Assembly (NCBI RefSeq): GCF_904848665.1
Contig: NZ_CAJHCQ010000014.1
Coordinates: 1 to 64,000 of the forward strand
Reading direction: 5' to 3'
Length of the DNA: 64,000 nucleotides
From: Paraburkholderia hiiakae
GTDB taxonomy: Bacteria; Pseudomonadota; Gammaproteobacteria; Burkholderiales; Burkholderiaceae
How positions within the stretch are numbered: the first letter of the stretch is position 1; each line of letters begins with the position of its first letter. Of the stretch, positions 36,465-45,674 are shown one piece after another. The notes under the pieces were generated by a model. It saw nothing but the letters and a program-made list of their open reading frames with translations. It made no database searches and had not been told where the DNA came from. Both the position numbers and the translations under genes were made by a program.

Positions 36465-36631
36465 GGCCGATTCTGTTGAAAAACTCTGTGACCAAGCGTT
36501 CACTGGGGTTTTCAGATGTTCTCTTACCACTAGCCGATGCTCACGAGCGGTTTATGGGGCGATCTGAGAGGTCGATTTTTCGCGAGCCGGTCCTGTTGCG
36601 CAATGAAGAGAGTTTTTCAACACTATCGGCC
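36465..36631. repeat. MITE-like element with 23-bp terminal inverted repeats
   Basis: The left end begins GGCCGATTCTGTTGAAAAAC (36465) and the right end is the inverse, TTTTTCAACACTATCGGCC (ending 36631). Over 23 bases the ends differ at two or three positions. The 121 bases between have no coding frame of note. The TGTTGAAAAAC word is common in the ends of transposons. No duplicated target site was clear. Confidence 0.55.
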
Positions 36632-36966
36632 ATGAAGAGAAGTTCGTCGAAACTCTCTTTCGGACATTCGAACGTCAACTTCGTCGCAGGTAGCTGCCGT
36701 GCGAGCATATGTTGAAGTCAACACGTTTCGGCTCTGGGCTGCCTGAGCAAAGTGAACCAGTTGTTCGTGTTGCTATAACCCTGCTCGCATGCGTTCGCTG
36801 GGATGGCCCCCCCGCAACTGAGGGATGGTAGTAATGAGGTGCACAGGCCTCAAACCATCGGAGAAGCAGTGGAATTCACGTTGTAATTTCGCAATGCAGA
36901 ACTGCACGGCGGTAGCTGCACAGAGCGCCGAGTGTTGCTTCTGGAGTGACCTGTTAGGTAATTCGT
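36632..36966. other. Intergenic region, nothing recognised
   Basis: About 335 bases between the MITE-like element and the membrane-anchored protein gene. No gene, hairpin or repeat could be supported. Confidence 0.4.
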
Positions 36967-37719
36967 TCATTTTGCGTGAAACTGCCCAGTCCATTCACAT
37001 TTAGACTGAGTGGGATCGTCGTCAAATTTTATCTTCGACGTCAAAATCAAGCTGCCGCGACTGCCCGAGAACAAAAACTGCTCGTTGAGATCCGCTGCTC
37101 CCCCGGCTTCCTTCTGACGAATTTTCTTGATCTTACCAAATGACTTCGCAACGTCATTCAAGAGATTCGTGAAGTTATCGCCCATACACAAGTGTTCGCC
37201 TGTGGCATTTATCACGAAAGTTGCGTCCCGGGTGACCCCGTCCGCAAGATTTTCGATGATTTTTGCGTCGTAACCAAACAACGGTTGAACGTAGGAAATT
37301 CGATTGTCCTCGATTGAGGCATCGGGGACTAGTTTCCCAACGTCACCGATTTTTGTATAAACCGGAACAACGAGGATATCGCTCAAAACTGGTTTCTGCG
37401 CGGGGGGCGGCGGAGCTTGCTGAGTGACCAGAGACTCGCTCGTATCGCTCGATGCCTGTTGACGCGTGACGACTGCCGGAGCTTGCTGTGCTATGGGTGA
37501 CTCCTCACGTTTAACAGGTGATTCACAGTTCGGAAAACAGAGCCGCCATCCAGCTTCTGTGTACTGAATTGTGGCTCGGCCAGTCACAATCAACGCTAGC
37601 GCAGCGACCAAAACGACTACTAACATACCAAGGACGAACTTGTTCGCCAGTAGCCCCGCGATGACGTCCCACATGGTCCGCCCGATCACCTTGTTTCCGC
37701 CACTGTCTTCGGTCGCCAT
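36967..37719 (-). CDS. Single-span membrane-anchored protein of unknown function
   Basis: 250 residues from ATG at 37719, which has GAGG five bases upstream; an ATG at 37737 is also possible but its purine run lies too close. One membrane helix (about 29-48, LGMLVVVLVAALALIV) follows a short N-terminal cytoplasmic part. Then come a Pro/Gln/Ser-rich linker and a C-terminal domain of about 130 residues with paired Cys (about LCFPNC after the helix, and LCMGD and SKCEW later). The orientation suggests a periplasmic domain. No family recognised. It has lower GC than neighbouring genes, which fits acquired DNA. Confidence 0.65.
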   Translation of the reverse strand: MATEDSGGNKVIGRTMWDVIAGLLANKFVLGMLVVVLVAALALIVTGRATIQYTEAGWRLCFPNCESPVKREESPIAQQAPAVVTRQQASSDTSESLVTQQAPPPPAQKPVLSDILVVPVYTKIGDVGKLVPDASIEDNRISYVQPLFGYDAKIIENLADGVTRDATFVINATGEHLCMGDNFTNLLNDVAKSFGKIKKIRQKEAGGAADLNEQFLFSGSRGSLILTSKIKFDDDPTQSKCEWTGQFHAK

Positions 37720-38107
37720 AGGAACCTCATCTTTCATGACCCTTGACTTAGTTTGACACCCGGCTTTCTGAGATTCAAGCGCGTGCTTCTCTTATAGCCT
37801 ATACATCAAATATGCATTCCCAAACGCGCGGCCGATTCGCAGGCGGTCACAGCTGGTCGGCTTTCGGTTTCAGCCGCGAATGGCTGTTCCACTTCGTAAG
37901 CTCCCGTTTCATTCGCGTCGGGTCGAACGGTAGATGCAGTCCACAACCAGACGTTCGGCAACGCACCGTGCATCGTCGACAAAAGTTGGTAGCCTCGATG
38001 AGAAGGAAGAGGTCCGGCGAGCACTTAACCCAGCATTCTTCGATCCGAGATGGGACGCGTATCGCCGCCGAGAGGACAGTCGAAGCGACCAATCTTGCGA
38101 GACAAGC

Positions 38108-38514
38108 ATGAATACAAAAAAACCGAAACGGCCAATTCTTGTATGGGTTGTCTTTCTTTACTATCTGGTGACTATTGTCCCTGCCGCCGGCGGACTTCTC
38201 CTCGTTTGGCACTCGGCGCCGTTTTCTGCGAAAGCACGGATGGCCGTCGAGTCGATGACGACGCTGGCTGGACACTCCTCGGGGTGACGTTGGCATTGGA
38301 GCTGGGTGGTGCGATCGCACTGTTCAAACTACGGCGTATTGCGTTCCCTCTGTTTGTTGGAGCGTTCGGCTGCACCCTCCTTCAGATGACAATGCACCAT
38401 CAGGACAACACGGTTTCGGGACCTGGCAACCACTTTCCTGTGCTATGGCTGGTAATTGACCTTTTCGTATGCGCGTATGCCTGGCGTCTACGGTCTCGTT
38501 CTGCGCTCACCTGA
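38108..38514 (+). pseudogene. Frameshifted small multi-span membrane protein
   Basis: The first frame starts at ATG 38108 and encodes a membrane helix (ILVWVVFLYYLVTIVPAAGG) and ends at 38287. A second frame from about 38262 continues with WTLLGVTLALELGGAIALF, FPLFVGAFGCTLLQMT and FPVLWLVIDLFVCAYAW up to 38514. Together they give about 135 residues with four membrane helices, as in small DUF-type integral proteins. One indel near 38262-38275 breaks the gene. A sequence error is an alternative. Confidence 0.6.
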
Positions 38515-39115
38515 ATCGCAAGTGCCGGAAATGCCGAAGGTAAAAGACCTAAAGGGCCGCCATTCGGAATGTCCGCGGATCCCGGGTAAGATCACTTATG
38601 CTTTTTGCATGAAGCGCGCCGGGGCGATCGTCGCGCTCAGTCTTGGGACGCAGTGCGGCCACTAGCCGTCGTTCAAAAGCGTCGTCGGTCGGACGTTCAG
38701 GCGTCGGCTCCGTCCCGAAACCCGCCGACCGATTGTCAAAGACGACCGCTCCTTCACCGGTTGTTACTGTCGCTGGCGCGACCGTTGCCAAGCGGCGACG
38801 ATGGTCAACTTTGCTGGCATCGGGCCCACGCTCGATTCGACAGGCAGTTGTGCTCTAGCTGCGAGAAAGCATGCGGTCCTAAGCCGCCCGCAAAGTCCGA
38901 TAAGTCATGACCAGGCCAACTTCGTCCATTGTCCGGCGCGACCATCGAGTCATCCGGCGAACTAGGAACCTAGTGTTGCTACTGTTCGGCATCGCACTGA
39001 TCATTCTCAAAGTGCCGTCAAAAATTGTCGCGAGTCAATGTGCGCCGTAGTCGAATGAAGTGGTCGATGCAGGATTCGAAACATCAGACGACCGTAAGAA
39101 AAACATTGGTTGGCC
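38515..39115. other. Intergenic region with one copy of a flanking repeat
   Basis: No supportable gene. The stretch 38776-38847 is one copy of an about 70-base sequence also present, inverted, at 43934-44004 (entry below). The promoter of the WD40/NACHT pair should lie between 38860 and 39115; no consensus was convincing. Confidence 0.45.
38776..38847. repeat. Inverted repeat flanking the WD40/NACHT pair, left copy
   Basis: Words such as CATCGGGCCCACG, TCGATTC and ACAGGCAG match the reverse complement of 43934-44004. About 50 of 72 positions agree. The two copies enclose the membrane WD40 gene and the NACHT gene, a span of about 5 kb. Confidence 0.6.
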
Positions 39116-42100
39116 ATGGATATAGCTCTGAGGCAAAGACGGAGATCGTCTGCGCTGATCCGGTCGCAAGGCGGAGTGGTCCGACGTCTGCAGGCGGTCC
39201 TGCTGATTACCTTGCTGGGCTGGATGGCGCTGCAATCGACGCATGCTACGCCACCAAGGCTCGAGCCCCAGCTAGCTCCCAGCGACAGCGCCGGTTTGTA
39301 CGCCGCCCAGCGTGGGAAGGGCTATGTCGCAAACCTTGGGAACTCGGGCGAGGTTTCGCTCTGGCGGTGGGACGCGGACAGTAACCGCCTCGAACGAGTG
39401 CTGACCCTTCGTGACACCGCGTCCACGTTACGGCTTACAAATGACGGAGGCGCTGAGGAGCCGCTGCTGGCCGTCGGTACGTTCCACGGAGAGATCAAGC
39501 TTTACGACACAACAGGCCGGCTGCTGTGCCGTTCTCAACTGCCTCAATACGCTGACAGTTCTCAAGAGCCCCAAGACGCTGTCATCGTCCAGATCGAAGC
39601 GTCCGAGGCACAAAACGTCGTCGTCGCGGCCGATAACCGGGGTGCTGTCCACCTCTGGGACGCCCGGTGCAAAGAGCGCAAACTGAACGCATACAAGCAC
39701 GACCTACCTGTGACGAGCCTCGTCCTGTCTAAGAACATTGCCATCACGGCTTCGAGCGACGGAACACTCGGCGCGATCGAATTGACCGGCGCCGAGCCAC
39801 TGCCTCGGATGCGATTCTCCGAAGAGTTGTTTGGCATCAGGACGCTCGCCCTGGCGGAAGACGGCAGCCGCTTTGCTCTGGCCGTGCTCAGCGGCTTGTA
39901 TCTGTTCGAGACGGGGCAGTTGGAGCAGATGTTCCGGTCCGGGCAAAAGCCGAAACTCCTCCGCAAACTGGAAGCATCAGCCCGGGCAGTCGCCTTATTG
40001 CGCCCCGGCGACCGGCTTCTTTACCAAGACTCATTCGCCGGGCTCATGCTGTGGGACCTGCGCACCGGCGAAACTAGGCAACTGCGGCAGGAGGTGTCCC
40101 AATTCTCGGTGGCCGCCGACGGTGCCACCGTCTACGTCGTGCCCAGCTATGCCCGGGACCTCCAGGTCTTCCGGCTCGGTTTCAGCCAAGCCGACCCTCC
40201 GGTTCGGTTGAGCTCAACCGAGGCCATAAGCGGCATTGCGATCGCGCAAGGCCGCATCGTGGCGGCGACGGCCCGAGGAAAAATCCGTTTTATCGATGCG
40301 GAGGGCATCGTGGAGCCTGTCGGAGTCGATACCGGCAAAGAGGTCTACACCTTCGCGATGTCGAAGGACGGCTCGGCCATCGCGCTGGCGAGCTCCGGCA
40401 TCGGGATCGATGTTCTGGATGCCAAGACCCTGGCTTCCGAGAGCCACTATTACGGGGGGGTAGTATCCGAGCGTGCCTCGGGCAATTTGTCCGCCAACAT
40501 GCAGACAACTGCGCTGGACTTCTTCCCCGACGGCAAGTCCTTCGCCGCAGTCTCCACATTCGGCGTCGTTAGCCTATGGGACAGGCACAAGGCCGGTCCG
40601 GTGCACGAATACACAGCCGATTCCGTGACACGGCTTCGCCTCTCGCCGGATGGCCAGCACGTCGCGCTCATGATTGACGACGACCTCGACGACAAGAAGG
40701 AGCAAATGATCATCATCGCTAACCTCAAGGACCGCGAGGACCGCGTCAAGATCCATGAGCCCCATGGCAGGAATCTCGTCACGTCAATCACCTTCTCGGC
40801 CAAAGGCGACCTGTTGGCGACGGTGGGTTCGGACGACCGCACCAAGGTGTGGGATGCCACGAGAGGCACGATGATTGAGGAATTCGCCATGGACGATCCC
40901 GTAGGTATCTACACGGCGGAGTTCATCGAGGGTGATCAGGCTCTTCTGCTGATCATGAAAGACGGTTCCGTGGCCGTGCTCGACCGCAAGGGCGGCGCCG
41001 CCCCCAAACTAAGGTACAGCTCGAATGCGAGCGCGTGGGCAGCGGGGCGACTGGAAGCGAGGGCAACGGCGGTCTCTCCGGACGGGGCGATAGCAGTGGT
41101 CGGAACCCGTGACGGTTCGGTGCTCGTCTGGCGCTATGGGTTGCAACTGCTCACCGAAGTGAGCTCCTCGAGCGTCAGTCTCTCCTCCATGGCGATTAGC
41201 TTCGCCTACCTGGTCTGCGGTTCCTCAAACAGTGTCCCCATGTGCTGGGATCTCCAGCGCGGCCTTTTGCCTGTGCCTGCGCAAGCGGAAAATGGCAGCG
41301 TGGAGTCGATCGCCGCGTCGCCCAGCGGACATGCGATCGCAGCGATCCGCCAGGTGGGGTATGTGACCGTCTGGCCGGCGGATTCGCCTAGGAAGGCCGT
41401 GACAGTCCCGACCGATGGCATTTCGGGGCAGTTGTGGTGGAGCCTAGACGGTTCCACGATCTACGTGGTGGGCGCAGATTACGGGAGCGACGTCGTCACG
41501 CGGCTGGCGGTGGATAGCGCAGGCGCGTCGGCGAAGGCCATGGCTCCCTGGAAGGCACCGGGACGCATCTCCGGTTTGTTCCCCTTGGAGGACGGAGGCA
41601 TCGCCGTCATGGTCGGGCAGGAAATCCACGTGCTGCAACCATCGCTTCGAGAGACCGAACGCATCATCGTGCCCGAAAGCTGTGTGCAACACTTGCGGTT
41701 TCAGCCGGTGAGTTTCCTGTCCCGGGATCTTGTGGCCTACTCGTGCGATGAAAGTGTCCTCGTCATGAAGCGGGAGGGGAGTGGCTGGCGCCAAATATTG
41801 TCGCAGAAGACCTTCGGTATGCCGTCGGGATTCGGATTCGATCCCAAGCGAAAGCTTCTGGTGTCCGGCGACTCGCGAGGGGACCTAAATGTGTGGGACC
41901 TCCAGGCCGGCAAGCTGTTGGCAAGGCTCTCGGTCGGGCAGCCCATCCAAGCCGTGGGCATGCGTGGCGACATGCTCGTGGCCGGTACTGCCGACGGGCA
42001 GCTTCTCTTCTACCGCTTGAGCGACCAGGCCGAGCTCGGGCGGGCAATCCTCGACGCCGACGGGGCCATGGTGGCCAGCGCTGACGGCTGGTACGGCGTT

Positions 42101-42457
42101 TCCGGGCGCCCCGCACTTCAGTTGGCGGCCATTGAATCCTCGAAGGAAAGCGCATCGGAAACCATCTCTTCCCGCAATTCGATGGCCACGGTCAATGCGG
42201 TTCTGCTCGAACGCGATCAGTGGACCGTGAGGGTCAGGGAATTGCTGGCGAGGCAAATCTCTCTCGCCAGGGCCAGTTTCGTATCCTTGAGCTTCCTGGA
42301 GCAGTTGGGTGTCATCGCGGTCGCGCTCTACTCGGCGCTCGTCCTCGTGATGGCGGTGGCTTGGGTTTTCGCGCCGGCTAGGCTGTTTGTCTGGTCGTTG
42401 AAGCTGTCCAGCTCGTGGACGGCCAACAGCATGAGCCGACTCCAAGAGGGCGCCTGA
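39116..42457 (+). CDS. Exported WD40-repeat propeller protein with C-terminal membrane anchor
   Basis: 1113 residues from ATG at 39116 (a TTG two codons earlier gives the longest frame). The N-terminus is Arg-rich then hydrophobic (LQAVLLITLLGWMAL) with possible cleavage after STHA, so the bulk is outside the cytoplasm. Many WD-type blades follow, with endings such as VHLWDARC, LMLWDLRTG, VSLWDRHK, TKVWDATRG, LVWRYG, NVWDLQAGK and LFYRLSD, enough for two propellers. Near the C-terminus a membrane helix (VIAVALYSALVLVMAVAWVF) leaves a tail of about 25 residues in the cytoplasm. It stops one base before the NACHT gene. A sensor that passes a periplasmic signal inward is the inferred role. Confidence 0.85.
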   Translation: MDIALRQRRRSSALIRSQGGVVRRLQAVLLITLLGWMALQSTHATPPRLEPQLAPSDSAGLYAAQRGKGYVANLGNSGEVSLWRWDADSNRLERVLTLRDTASTLRLTNDGGAEEPLLAVGTFHGEIKLYDTTGRLLCRSQLPQYADSSQEPQDAVIVQIEASEAQNVVVAADNRGAVHLWDARCKERKLNAYKHDLPVTSLVLSKNIAITASSDGTLGAIELTGAEPLPRMRFSEELFGIRTLALAEDGSRFALAVLSGLYLFETGQLEQMFRSGQKPKLLRKLEASARAVALLRPGDRLLYQDSFAGLMLWDLRTGETRQLRQEVSQFSVAADGATVYVVPSYARDLQVFRLGFSQADPPVRLSSTEAISGIAIAQGRIVAATARGKIRFIDAEGIVEPVGVDTGKEVYTFAMSKDGSAIALASSGIGIDVLDAKTLASESHYYGGVVSERASGNLSANMQTTALDFFPDGKSFAAVSTFGVVSLWDRHKAGPVHEYTADSVTRLRLSPDGQHVALMIDDDLDDKKEQMIIIANLKDREDRVKIHEPHGRNLVTSITFSAKGDLLATVGSDDRTKVWDATRGTMIEEFAMDDPVGIYTAEFIEGDQALLLIMKDGSVAVLDRKGGAAPKLRYSSNASAWAAGRLEARATAVSPDGAIAVVGTRDGSVLVWRYGLQLLTEVSSSSVSLSSMAISFAYLVCGSSNSVPMCWDLQRGLLPVPAQAENGSVESIAASPSGHAIAAIRQVGYVTVWPADSPRKAVTVPTDGISGQLWWSLDGSTIYVVGADYGSDVVTRLAVDSAGASAKAMAPWKAPGRISGLFPLEDGGIAVMVGQEIHVLQPSLRETERIIVPESCVQHLRFQPVSFLSRDLVAYSCDESVLVMKREGSGWRQILSQKTFGMPSGFGFDPKRKLLVSGDSRGDLNVWDLQAGKLLARLSVGQPIQAVGMRGDMLVAGTADGQLLFYRLSDQAELGRAILDADGAMVASADGWYGVSGRPALQLAAIESSKESASETISSRNSMATVNAVLLERDQWTVRVRELLARQISLARASFVSLSFLEQLGVIAVALYSALVLVMAVAWVFAPARLFVWSLKLSSSWTANSMSRLQEGA

Positions 42458-42458
42458 C

Positions 42459-43703
42459 ATGGCCCTCGACATCGCGAAAGCCGTCAAATGGGTCGGCAAG
42501 ACCGTGTTGCTGGTCGAAGCGTTCGGCCGCTCCGGCCGCCCGATCGCGGCCTGGCTGAACGGAAACCGCCAACACCTGGCGGCCACTGCCTTCGAGTCCC
42601 GTGAAGCCGTCCGCCAGCGCATTACCTACGTCGATCTCGGCGGCGAGGAGGTCATCCGAGACTCGCTCGAACAGCGCGGCGGCTTGCTGCTCTGGCTCTG
42701 GGGCGCGGGTGGCACCGGAAAAAGCACATTAGCTTTTGAGCTGGCCCGGCGCGCGAACGCGGCGGATTGCTTCATCCCAGTGCTGGTCGACTTTGGATGG
42801 CGCGGCTCGCTCGAGTCGTACGTCGCCACCTGCATCGGGGAGGTGGGCACGAGTGGCTTTTTGCCGGCGGAGGTAGTCTCTCGCATGCTGGCGTCTGGTG
42901 CGATTGGTCTTGTTGTGGACGGGCTCTCGGAACTGCAGCGCGCTGGTGCGGTTGAAGAACTGGAGGAGACCGCCCGATCAGGCAGGGTCAGGAACCTCGT
43001 GGTCACGAGCCGCAGCCCCTCACCGTCAGAACACTTCACCGCAAAGAAACTGGGCAATCTTGATCACGGCGCGTTGCGCGACTTGGCGGCCACCTATGTA
43101 CCGGATCGGCCACAGCTGGAAGCCGCGCTCGATGCGATCGAGTCGTTCGCGCACCTCAGGGGGATCAGCCCACTGTTCGCGCGTATTGCACTGCGCCGAT
43201 TCATGGAGGCAGGCCAACTGCCCTCCGGGCTGCTGGAATTGGCGCAGGAATACCTGCTGTCGCTGCGCAAACCCGCCGCCTCCGCGCCGACCGAAGAGGA
43301 TCTGCTTCGAGCCTGCCGCATCGCGGCTTTCGCTTGCCTCGAAAGCTCGTTCACACCACATGCGGTGGATGAGCCCTACCTGCGCGGCTTGCTGGATTCC
43401 GAGGCATCGCGTTCTGCATTCGTTACCGACAACTACGAGAAGCTGACCGGTGCGCAGCTAATCCAGCAACTGGTCCAGTATGGGCTGCTTCATACGCGCG
43501 TGGTCAACGCCATGCACAGGATAGACTTCGTGCACCATCCGCTTGCCGAGCAGCTTGCAGCAGCTCACTATGCCAGCTTGCCCGAACGGGCTCGCGACGC
43601 CCTGCTGCAAGACATCGAGAAGTCAGATGCCGCACCGGGATTCAAGCAGGCATTGAGAGCGCTGGGGCTGCCTGGCGCTTGGCCCGAAGCATCGCTTCAT
43701 TGA
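42459..43703 (+). CDS. NACHT/STAND-type P-loop NTPase
   Basis: 414 residues. Walker A is WGAGGTGKST (81-90). Walker B is GLVVDGLSEL (150-159), with the small residue-rich form typical of NACHT NTPases, and sensor 1 is VVTSRSP (181-187). The helical lid follows to about residue 330, then HHPLAEQLAAAHYASLP. There is no membrane helix and no obvious effector domain; the first 75 residues are helical and of unknown type. The start is one base after the WD40 stop, so translation is coupled. NACHT-type STAND proteins use ATP to oligomerise after binding a trigger. The trigger detector would be the separate WD40 protein. Confidence 0.85.
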   Translation: MALDIAKAVKWVGKTVLLVEAFGRSGRPIAAWLNGNRQHLAATAFESREAVRQRITYVDLGGEEVIRDSLEQRGGLLLWLWGAGGTGKSTLAFELARRANAADCFIPVLVDFGWRGSLESYVATCIGEVGTSGFLPAEVVSRMLASGAIGLVVDGLSELQRAGAVEELEETARSGRVRNLVVTSRSPSPSEHFTAKKLGNLDHGALRDLAATYVPDRPQLEAALDAIESFAHLRGISPLFARIALRRFMEAGQLPSGLLELAQEYLLSLRKPAASAPTEEDLLRACRIAAFACLESSFTPHAVDEPYLRGLLDSEASRSAFVTDNYEKLTGAQLIQQLVQYGLLHTRVVNAMHRIDFVHHPLAEQLAAAHYASLPERARDALLQDIEKSDAAPGFKQALRALGLPGAWPEASLH

Positions 43704-44115
43704 TTTGCACAGAGCCCGAGCTCTGCGTTCGGCCCGGTGTGCGCTGATACCGCGGACGGCCAATAACGGGCAGCGTAAAGAAGGATCGCCGGCGCGACCA
43801 GATCCGGTTGCAAGCCAGCAGAAGCGGGTACTGCAGCGAAATTGCAGGCTGCAAACTGGCCACGTTCCGGTCCCCTCAACCTCCGGGAGTGCAATCAAAT
43901 TCGGAGGTACTTCTGATTGTGTTGAAAGACTCGCTGCCTGTGGAATCGATCGTGGGCCCGATGTCAGTAAAGCCGACCATTGCCACCGCTTTTTATGGTC
44001 GCGCTGCGCGAATGGCCGTCCCAGTTTGGAAGCGGTCGTCGTGCTAACGCAGCCGCGTATGACCGGAGTGGGTCGAAATGCGCCCGCCGAGCGACGCACG
44101 GTTAGCGCGCCCACG
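43704..44115. other. Intergenic region with the right copy of the flanking repeat
   Basis: No supportable gene. Contains the right copy of the inverted repeat (43934-44004). A long plus-strand open frame from 43705 to 44505 has no protein character and overlaps the NUDIX gene in antisense. Confidence 0.45.
43934..44004. repeat. Inverted repeat flanking the WD40/NACHT pair, right copy
   Basis: The reverse complement of this stretch matches 38776-38847 (shared CATCGGGCCCACG, TCGATTC, ACAGGCAG). Copies in other places of the genome cannot be seen from this window. Confidence 0.6.
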
Positions 44116-44592
44116 CTAATCGACGAGCACTTCTTCGCCGGGTGTGTCTTTCGGCGGCCCATCGTTCAGATAGGACCGCATGATGGTCGCAAGGCTGAGG
44201 GGTGTCAGCTGCTCCGGTGTTTTCGCGAGATCGTCGACAGGCCACCAGCGAAAGCAATCCAGCACCTGCGCTTCGACGGGATCGGACATGACGGGATCGA
44301 AGCGGTTGACATGAACGATTCGGTACTCCTCGCGTTGGGAGATCCTTCTTGGTCCCCAGTCGAACGTGTGATGCCGCCGCCACACGAGCGGGCCGCATGC
44401 GAAGTCGGTGAGCCCGAGTTCTTCACGCAGTTCGCGCCGCAAGGCCCCTTCGACCGACTCCCCTTTCTCGATTCCGCCGCCGGGCGCGATCCAGAAGCAC
44501 GCTGAGCCGTCCGGAGGACGGAGTCGCATGAGCAAGACTTCGTGGTCCGGCGTCAAAAGCAAAGCTCGAACACCTGTGCGATGAATCAACAA
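44116..44592 (-). CDS. NUDIX-family hydrolase
   Basis: 158 residues. The Nudix box is GGGIEKGESVEGALRRELRE followed by ELGL (about 38-61), with the Glu/Glu pattern intact, so a metal-dependent pyrophosphohydrolase is expected. The C-terminal WWPVDDLAKTPEQLTP helix is typical of small NUDIX members. The start overlaps the end of a truncated GNAT gene by seven bases, giving an apparent GNAT-NUDIX operon. The substrate cannot be inferred. Confidence 0.9.
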   Translation of the reverse strand: MLIHRTGVRALLLTPDHEVLLMRLRPPDGSACFWIAPGGGIEKGESVEGALRRELREELGLTDFACGPLVWRRHHTFDWGPRRISQREEYRIVHVNRFDPVMSDPVEAQVLDCFRWWPVDDLAKTPEQLTPLSLATIMRSYLNDGPPKDTPGEEVLVD

Positions 44593-44912
44593 ATCGGTTG
44601 CCCTGTGCGTTGCGTGGTTTCAACTACGGCGCTTTCGGGATCAAAGACCAGCGCCCATCGTTCATGGTCTCGCCATTCACCGTAGATTCGGAGGTAGTTC
44701 TGCGAAACTCCCTCCCTCTGAAATCCCTGGCGACGCACTAGGGCGATGGACGCCTGATTGCCTGGCTGAATGTTCGCCTCCAGCCGATGCAGTCCGAAAT
44801 CGTGGAAAGCAAGGCCGATGGCGGTCCGCACCTCCTCGGTCATCAGCCCCTTCCTGGCGAAGTCACACATTCCATAGTAGGCGAGATAAGCACCCTGAAA
44901 CGTGAATATCAC
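44586..44912 (-). pseudogene. N-terminally truncated RimJ-like GNAT acetyltransferase
   Basis: 108 residues from a GTG. The sequence is the C-terminal two thirds of a RimJ-type N-acetyltransferase: AYLAYYG, GLMTEEVRTAIGLAFHDFG, LHRLEANIQPGNQASIALV, GFQREG and WRDHERWALV. About 80-90 residues including the first strands are missing, and an in-frame stop lies about 20 codons upstream. The acetyl-CoA loop is only partly present, so activity is doubtful. It may be a remnant that still runs into the NUDIX gene. Confidence 0.65.
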
Positions 44913-45044
44913 TGAGATCGTGCTCGGTACGCACGCCGCGCGAATTTTTCCGGGCCGTCAGGGTGGCCCTGTAAATGTTTCCTATCGCGTGAGCAAACTG
45001 CCGCATATACTCCCCTGAACAACCTTTTGGCTGCGAGGCGCGGC

Positions 45045-45662
45045 ATGAAGAAGAACAAGACGCAGGTCGCACTGGCCATGGTCAGTTTTGCGCTGGCCAT
45101 TCACGGACAACTGGCGCTTGCCGATGGGCCCCAGGCGGCCTATGCCAATGGCGCGCCCGTTCAGGCTGCCGTGGACCCGAGCGTGTATCAGGTCAATGCG
45201 GATGGGGCGCAGGAAGACCCCAACCAGCGCATGAGCGACGTCGCGCGCGCCTACCGCAACGGCTACATTAACCGCGGCAAGGCCGACGACGAACGCATGG
45301 CGAAAGCACTCGCCGCGCAGCACGCTGCCGACATGGCCCAACTTCAGTCGTCGCATGATCCGCTGGGCTATCCCAGTGAGCCACCTCCACCGCCGCCGCC
45401 AGGCACCATCGCCGTCCCGCCTCCAGGCTTTGCCGGCGTGCCGCCGGACTATGTGCCGCCACCGCCGCGGGGCTATGCCGCGCCGCCCGCTGTCGTCCAG
45501 CAAGTCTACGCACCACCCGCGCAGTACGTGCCGGTCTATCCGTACGCGAGTTATGCCACCGTGCAGCCGGTGATTACGGTAGGGGCGTCGTATTACGGCG
45601 GTGGCTATCGCGGCTATGGTGGCTGGGGTGGTGGCTGGGGCGGTCGAGGTCGCTGGCACTAA
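45045..45662 (+). CDS. Exported Pro/Gly/Tyr-rich protein
   Basis: 205 residues from ATG at 45045, with GAGG seven bases upstream. A Sec signal of about 27 residues ends near LALA. A helical region (50-105) with MSDVARAYRNGYINRGKAD is followed by Pro-rich sequence (PPPPPPPG near 115-122, VPPPGFAGVPPDY, PPPRGYAAPPA) and a Gly/Tyr-rich end (YYGGGYRGYGGWGGG). Such proteins are often surface or matrix components. The unusual end could bind metals or carbohydrate, but no family is certain. Confidence 0.8.
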   Translation: MKKNKTQVALAMVSFALAIHGQLALADGPQAAYANGAPVQAAVDPSVYQVNADGAQEDPNQRMSDVARAYRNGYINRGKADDERMAKALAAQHAADMAQLQSSHDPLGYPSEPPPPPPPGTIAVPPPGFAGVPPDYVPPPPRGYAAPPAVVQQVYAPPAQYVPVYPYASYATVQPVITVGASYYGGGYRGYGGWGGGWGGRGRWH

Positions 45663-45674
45663 CCCAAAAACGCT

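Noticed and set aside
36290..36715. 141-codon plus-strand frame
   Set aside because: It runs through the hairpin and the MITE-like element and has no start signal or family.
3444..43703. CHAT array and WD40/NACHT pair as parts of one system
   Set aside because: They are about 18 kb apart with mobile elements and a metabolic operon between, and no shared sequence or regulation was seen.
43705..44505. 266-codon plus-strand frame after the NACHT gene
   Set aside because: It overlaps the NUDIX gene in antisense, lacks protein character and contains the flanking repeat.
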